Assembly: GCA_002344525.1 (NCBI GenBank) | Contig: DDTJ01000077.1 | Coordinates: 22,142-86,141, forward strand | DNA from: Akkermansiaceae bacterium UBA2367 | Lineage (GTDB): Bacteria; Verrucomicrobiota; Verrucomicrobiia; Verrucomicrobiales; DEV007 | DNA: 64,000 nt | Direction of reading: 5' to 3' | Shown: one piece after another, positions 60,499-64,000 of the stretch | How the letters are laid out: every line of letters starts with the position of its first letter | Numbering within the stretch: the first letter of the stretch is position 1 | Notes under the pieces: generated by a model | What the model was told of the DNA's origin: nothing | Seen by the model: the letters and a program-made list of their open reading frames with translations, nothing else | The model's database searches: none | Translations under genes and position numbers: made by a program

Positions 60499-62217
60499 AT
60501 GAGCATTTTCCAACCGAAACGCCTCGGGCTGATCGCCCTGAACTCCCTGTTGCTGGCCACGGCGACAGCGCAAGACGAGGCGGGAGGGGCGAAGGCTCCT
60601 TCCGACACCGTGCTCTTCGAGAACGACAGCATCCTGCTTACTGACGAAGCCAGGGAGAACCTGCGGGGGCTGGCCGCTTGGATCCGGAACGCGGCCAGCA
60701 AGGAGACGAAATACCAAGTCGAAGGCCACACCTCCGACCTCGGACCCGCTCCGTACAACCGCGCGATTTCCCAAAAGCGGGCCGAGGCGGTGCGCGAGTT
60801 CCTCGCCACCGAAAGCGGTGCCGACGCGGGACGTTTCTCCGTCGTCGCGTTGGGGGAATCGCAGCCCGCCAAGGTCGTCCGCCGACGGAACAGCGCTTCG
60901 GTCCGCGCCTCGAAACGCGCGGCCAACCGACGGGCTGTGGTCCGCAGCCTCGACCCGGACGGCAAGCCCGTCGCCCTGAACGCCCTGCCGGAGTGGAAAC
61001 TGGCGGCTGCGCCCCCCTCCCCCCAGACCCGTGGCATGGCGAAAACGACTCCCGGCGACGGAGTGGGGCCAAGCGCACCGAAGGAGAAGAAAACGGAGGA
61101 CGACGCGCCCCGGATCGGTTCGCTCGTCGACGCCTCTAACCACCTCGCCGCCGATCTGTTCCGGGAGCTTGGGCAGGCCAATCCGGGCGGGAACCTCCTT
61201 ATTTCGCCCCTCAGCATCTCGGAAGCCATGTGGATGACCATGGTCGGGGCCGCCGGGGACACCGAGACGGAGATGCGCCGCACCCTCGGTCTCGAGGATC
61301 TCGACGGGCAGGCCCAGAAGGAGCAGCTCGGGAACCTCCACCGACGCCACGCCGCTCTGGAAAGCAGCGGAAAAACCACCTTCCGCATCGCCAACGCGCT
61401 CGCTCTTATCGGCAATGCCGGCTCCGCGCTGCCCGCCTACAAGCAGACGCTGGCGGACGACTTCGGCGCGGAAACCCTTGAGAAAGTGACGGTGGACACG
61501 ATCAACAGATGGGTTGAGAAAAAGACTAGCGGGAAGATCCCCGAACTGATGGAGTCGCTCGACCCCGACGCCCGTCTCGTGATCCTCAACGCGCTCTATT
61601 TCAAAGCCGACTGGAACGCCCGCTTCGCGAAGGAGGAGACGAAGCAGGAGACCTTCACCCGTCGTGACGGCACCGAGAGCCAAGTTCCCATGATGCGACT
61701 CACCGCCAAGTTCGGCCTTTCCGTCACCGCCGACTGGGAGGCGGTCGGACTGCCCTACGCGGGCGGCGACTTCATGATGGTGGCGCTGCTGCCCAAGCCA
61801 TCGAGCCAACGGAAGCTCTTGGAGGAAGGACTCGACGAAGGCGACTGGAAGAGCCTGCTGAAAGAGCTGGGCCGCCAGCAGGAGGTGGCGCTCGGCCTGC
61901 CCCGGTTCTCGCTGGAGGAGAAGCAGGAACTCAGCCGCCCCTTCCAGGAACTGGGGATGCGCAAGGCCTTTGGCGAGGAGTCGGACTTCGCCCGGATGAG
62001 CGAGGAGGCCCTGCAGATAGCCCAGATCGTCCACGCCGCCCGCCTTGATGTGAACGAGGAGGGCAGCGAGGCGGCGGCCTCGACCGCCGTAGTGATGAAG
62101 AGCCGGGGCCTCTCGCGTCCGGTGCCGCAGATCACCTTCAATCGGCCCTTCCTCTTCGGCATCCTCGACGTCGAGACCGGGATGGTCGCGTTGAGCGGTC
62201 GGGTGATGGAGCTTTGA
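60499..62217 (+). CDS. OmpA-like domain fused to a serpin protease inhibitor
   Basis: The 572-residue protein starts with a signal peptide (to about residue 24, ATATAQ). Residues 37-150 are an OmpA-like peptidoglycan-binding domain: YQVEGHTSDLGPAPYNRAIS with D80 and SQKRAEAVREFL with R94 as the likely wall-contacting pair. A Pro/Lys linker (165-205) leads to a serpin domain (208-572), with NLLISPLSISEAMWMTMVGA, LNALYFKADWNARF and ITFNRPFLFGILD. The reactive-centre hinge is EEGSEAAASTAV (520-531), which is the inhibitory type; counting from P17 = E520 gives P1 = R536, suggesting a trypsin-like target. GAAG rather than a gap favours a real inhibitor. GAAGG just before the ATG is a plausible ribosome site. 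Confidence 0.88.
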   Translation: MSIFQPKRLGLIALNSLLLATATAQDEAGGAKAPSDTVLFENDSILLTDEARENLRGLAAWIRNAASKETKYQVEGHTSDLGPAPYNRAISQKRAEAVREFLATESGADAGRFSVVALGESQPAKVVRRRNSASVRASKRAANRRAVVRSLDPDGKPVALNALPEWKLAAAPPSPQTRGMAKTTPGDGVGPSAPKEKKTEDDAPRIGSLVDASNHLAADLFRELGQANPGGNLLISPLSISEAMWMTMVGAAGDTETEMRRTLGLEDLDGQAQKEQLGNLHRRHAALESSGKTTFRIANALALIGNAGSALPAYKQTLADDFGAETLEKVTVDTINRWVEKKTSGKIPELMESLDPDARLVILNALYFKADWNARFAKEETKQETFTRRDGTESQVPMMRLTAKFGLSVTADWEAVGLPYAGGDFMMVALLPKPSSQRKLLEEGLDEGDWKSLLKELGRQQEVALGLPRFSLEEKQELSRPFQELGMRKAFGEESDFARMSEEALQIAQIVHAARLDVNEEGSEAAASTAVVMKSRGLSRPVPQITFNRPFLFGILDVETGMVALSGRVMEL

Positions 62218-62322
62218 GCGCGGCTCCCGATCCCGCGAGGAAGGCGGTGTTCGGCTCGCGTCCTGCCGTTTCCCGCTCGTTTCATCGGTGGTCCCACTCT
62301 TTTGGTCCTTGAGAAAGATCTC

Positions 62323-62344
62323 GTTTCGTGCATGTTTCGTGCAT
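62323..62344 (+). repeat. Tandem 11-bp repeat covering the antitoxin start
   Basis: GTTTCGTGCAT occurs twice head to tail (62323-62333 and 62334-62344). The second copy includes the first two bases of the antitoxin ATG at 62343. It could be a direct-repeat operator for autoregulation. The rest of the 62218-62322 spacer shows nothing clear. Confidence 0.6.
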
Positions 62345-62582
62345 GGCGACGAAGACCATCTCTTTGGAGCTGGATGCCTACGACAAGCTCCGCTCCGCGA
62401 AAAAGTCCGGCGAATCCTTCTCCGAGGTGGTCCGTCGGGCCGTGCTTCTCGATTCCCCGATGACCGGAGGCAGGCTCCGGGAGCATCTTGCTAATGGCGG
62501 TGGAGGTGTGTCCGACAGGTATCTCGACTCCATCGAAGAAACCTCGCAACACGACCCCATCCCGGAGGATCCATGGGATTGA
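62343..62582 (+). CDS. VapB-family antitoxin (RHH-type)
   Basis: The 79-residue protein begins MATKTISLELDAYDKLRSAK then SGESFSEVVRRAVL, a ribbon-helix-helix antitoxin start like VapB/PF02697. The acidic tail (EETSQHDPIPEDPWD) would wrap the toxin. Its end overlaps the PIN gene by 10 bp. The ATG at 62343 follows an 11-bp tandem repeat. Confidence 0.85.
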   Translation: MATKTISLELDAYDKLRSAKKSGESFSEVVRRAVLLDSPMTGGRLREHLANGGGGVSDRYLDSIEETSQHDPIPEDPWD

Positions 62583-62965
62583 TCCTGGACACGAACTTCG
62601 TCATCACCGCCGAACGCGAGGCGAAGCGCCGGGTCCCCGCGAGGACCGATGCCTTTCTGGCGGCCCACGCCGAGGAGGCGGTCTATATCACCTTCACCAT
62701 TGCAGGCGAACTCGCCTGCGGACGGTCGGCGGGTGCCTGCAGGGATTGGGAGCGACTTTGTCGTCCCTATCCGATTTTGCCGTGGACGCCGGAGATTTTG
62801 TGGGAATACGGGGAGATCTACCGCCATCTGGCTGCCCAAGGCCGTCTCATCGGCGGCAACGACCTCTGGATTGCCGCCACGGCGCGGGTCACAGGACATG
62901 CGCTGGTGACGAACAACCTCGACGAATTCCAAAGGGTGGACGGCTTGACCGTGATCGGATATTGA
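62573..62965 (+). CDS. VapC-type PIN domain ribonuclease toxin
   Basis: The 130-residue protein has the PIN acidic set: D6 in LILDTNFVI, a glutamate in TIAGELACG, an aspartate in IGGNDLWIAATAR and NNLDEF at the end. This order is a classical VapC. It overlaps the RHH antitoxin by 10 bp, so it is translationally coupled. The RNA target is unknown. Confidence 0.88.
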   Translation: MGLILDTNFVITAEREAKRRVPARTDAFLAAHAEEAVYITFTIAGELACGRSAGACRDWERLCRPYPILPWTPEILWEYGEIYRHLAAQGRLIGGNDLWIAATARVTGHALVTNNLDEFQRVDGLTVIGY

Positions 62966-63028
62966 AAGCGCGGCCTCCGAGGCGGGCCGCTTCCGAGTGA
63001 AGATTGGCATGTCCGCGGTGAGAGAAAA

Positions 63029-63056
63029 TTGACGAATCCAATTTGTGCATTAAATT
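63029..63056 (+). promoter_or_regulatory. Predicted promoter of the Phd/PIN module
   Basis: TTGACG (63029-63034) and TAAATT (63051-63056) are 16 bp apart, 10 bp before the ATG at 63067. ATTTGTGC and AATTGTGC within it form a direct repeat that may be an operator. Confidence 0.45.
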
Positions 63057-63066
63057 GTGCTACATC

Positions 63067-63318
63067 ATGAGAACTGCGACCGTCCGGGACCTCCGCAATC
63101 ATTACACGTCCCTCCTGCGCTGGATCGCGGCGGGCGAGGAAGTGGTGATCACCCAGAAGGGGGTGCCCGTGGCCCGCTTGGTGCCACCTCCGGCGGAAGC
63201 GCCCTCGCGGGTGAATTGGGCGGATAGCCCGGAAGTGAAACGCAAGCGGCAGCTCGAAAGCCAGCTCACGGCGGAAGAATCGGCGGCCCTGATCGCGGAG
63301 GCGGGGGGACAATGGTGA
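63067..63318 (+). CDS. Phd/YefM-family antitoxin
   Basis: The 83-residue protein has the Phd/YefM start MRTATVRDLRNHYTSLLRWI followed by GEEVVITQKGVPVARLVPP, the DNA-binding fold of these antitoxins. The C-terminal half (KRKRQLESQLTAEESAALI) would neutralise the toxin. It overlaps the PIN gene by 7 bp. Phd-type antitoxins paired with PIN toxins are a common mixed pairing. Confidence 0.88.
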   Translation: MRTATVRDLRNHYTSLLRWIAAGEEVVITQKGVPVARLVPPPAEAPSRVNWADSPEVKRKRQLESQLTAEESAALIAEAGGQW

Positions 63319-63746
63319 CCTGCTCGGACACGAGCTTTCTCTTCTCGCTCTACGGGAACGACGCCAACTCCCCGAGGGCGGTGGCGTGGGCGGCGGCGGC
63401 GACCCGGCCAATCACCCTGAGCCCCTACAATCCGTTTGAGTTGGGAAACGCGCTGCGATTCGCGGAGTTCCGCAAGGCGATTCAACCCGGGGAGGCCGCG
63501 CTCTATGGGTCCCAATTCGAGGCCGCCCTGAGGCAGGGGCGGTTGGTCGCCGCCGTCTGCAATCTGGCCGACATCCTCGACGAGGCGACAAGGCTTTCCT
63601 CCACCCACACCCTTGCCGGCGGGCACCGGGCCTTCGACATCCTGCATGTCGCTTCCGCTCTCGTGCTCGGGGCGGACGAGTTTCTCACCTTCGATGGCAA
63701 CCAGAAGCGGCTTGCGGAAGCGGAGGGGTTGAATGTGACGGTGTGA
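63312..63746 (+). CDS. PIN domain ribonuclease toxin
   Basis: The 144-residue protein has D6 in TCSDTSFLFSL, a glutamate in YNPFELGNALR, FDILHVASALVLGA with the third acidic residue and FLTFDGNQKRLA with the last. The late motif F.TFD.NQ..LA is typical for PIN toxins paired with Phd/YefM antitoxins. It overlaps its antitoxin by 7 bp and is the last gene seen in the window. Confidence 0.87.
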   Translation: MVTCSDTSFLFSLYGNDANSPRAVAWAAAATRPITLSPYNPFELGNALRFAEFRKAIQPGEAALYGSQFEAALRQGRLVAAVCNLADILDEATRLSSTHTLAGGHRAFDILHVASALVLGADEFLTFDGNQKRLAEAEGLNVTV

Positions 63747-64000
63747 GGGAGCTTTCGGGGCAGCATCTCCAAAAGGGCCACCTATTGCTGCGGTCGGACA
63801 AGACACACGGTGGGAAATGAAGAAAGTTGTCGATTGACCCCTGTCCCCATCCCGTCAGAGGTAGGGTTCGGGGGAGCAATTTTGGGTTCTTCGTCGATTC
63901 GAGTGGGTCCGAGAATAAAGCATCCCCGCGGCAAGCCGCGGGGTATTGGCCCGGCGCAGATCGAAGGATCGATCCGCGAAAAAGGTAAGCGTCCGATCCA
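63747..64000. other. Right-end spacer with REP-like hairpin
   Basis: No supported gene is seen in these 254 bases. CCCCGCGG (63924-63931) and CCGCGGGG (63936-63943) form a perfect stem with CAAG loop inside AAAGCAT...TATTGG. It resembles the short GC-rich palindromes found between genes in many bacteria. Confidence 0.5.

Noticed and set aside
63747..64000. A partial gene running off the right edge
   Set aside because: No frame gives more than a few dozen sensible residues; the stretch is dominated by a GC-rich palindrome.

Overview
The window is GC-rich, densely coded bacterial chromosome. The best guess for its origin is Verrucomicrobiota, with Planctomycetota as the nearest alternative. 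The pointers are a DUF1501 gene next to a PSD1/DUF1549/DUF1553 gene (53490-58104), tandem PilB/GspE ATPases with a PilC and a stand-alone prepilin (37492-42952), ThuA and FAD-oxidoreductase/golvesin secreted proteins, and many small toxin-antitoxin pairs. There is no phage, plasmid or transposase signature and no CRISPR array. The gene set is mostly core metabolism and DNA maintenance, interleaved with small accessory modules.

Layout. 1-6385: a YhaN/YhaO-like (SbcC/SbcD-type) repair pair, a NYN-LOTUS protein, a frameshifted small gene, an rRNA cytosine methyltransferase, Mrp and aspartokinase. 6523-14588: Uma2, a secreted beta-helix protein, CutA, a secreted FAD oxidoreductase, DUF1015, a nucleotidyltransferase/small-protein pair, a HAD phosphatase and a VapBC pair. 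14661-19481: a peptide-type ABC transporter operon whose only ATPase is degenerate. 19600-29025: recA and trpS on opposite strands, Nif3, thiolase, thioesterase, a DegT aminotransferase, a SUKH protein placed between two copies of the start of a GH3 gene, and that GH3 gene. 29136-36238: SNF2 helicase, transketolase, tRNA-Lys, polysaccharide deacetylase and MTA phosphorylase. 36345-43570: an inactive-looking YafK homologue, the type IV pilus/type II secretion cluster and a small membrane protein. 43659-53416: NAD synthetase, MlaE/MlaF, ThuA, LeuD, two zinc-ribbon membrane paralogues, a lysozyme-like lipoprotein and Ndk. 53490-64000: DUF1501/DUF1553, an MBL hydrolase, a Tat phosphoesterase, an OmpA-serpin fusion and two toxin-antitoxin pairs.

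Two chromosome-wide habits are visible. First, many genes preceded by a free upstream region carry a TTGnnn hexamer, a 16-18 bp gap and a TA-rich hexamer, with the TTG only 36-43 bp before the ATG. This implies leaderless or nearly leaderless mRNAs, and it decides several start codons here. Second, intergenic spacers hold short palindromes and iterated heptamer-type repeats (AATCAGCG and CACGGAA families).

The most unusual gene is 60499-62217. It encodes a secreted OmpA-like peptidoglycan-binding domain fused to a full serpin with an inhibitory-type hinge and a predicted P1 arginine. Other points worth following are the catalytic-cysteine-less YafK homologue, the degenerate ABC ATPase, the tandem zinc-ribbon/low-complexity/membrane proteins and the duplicated GH3 5' end around the SUKH gene. 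All function calls are from sequence reading alone; no database search was run.
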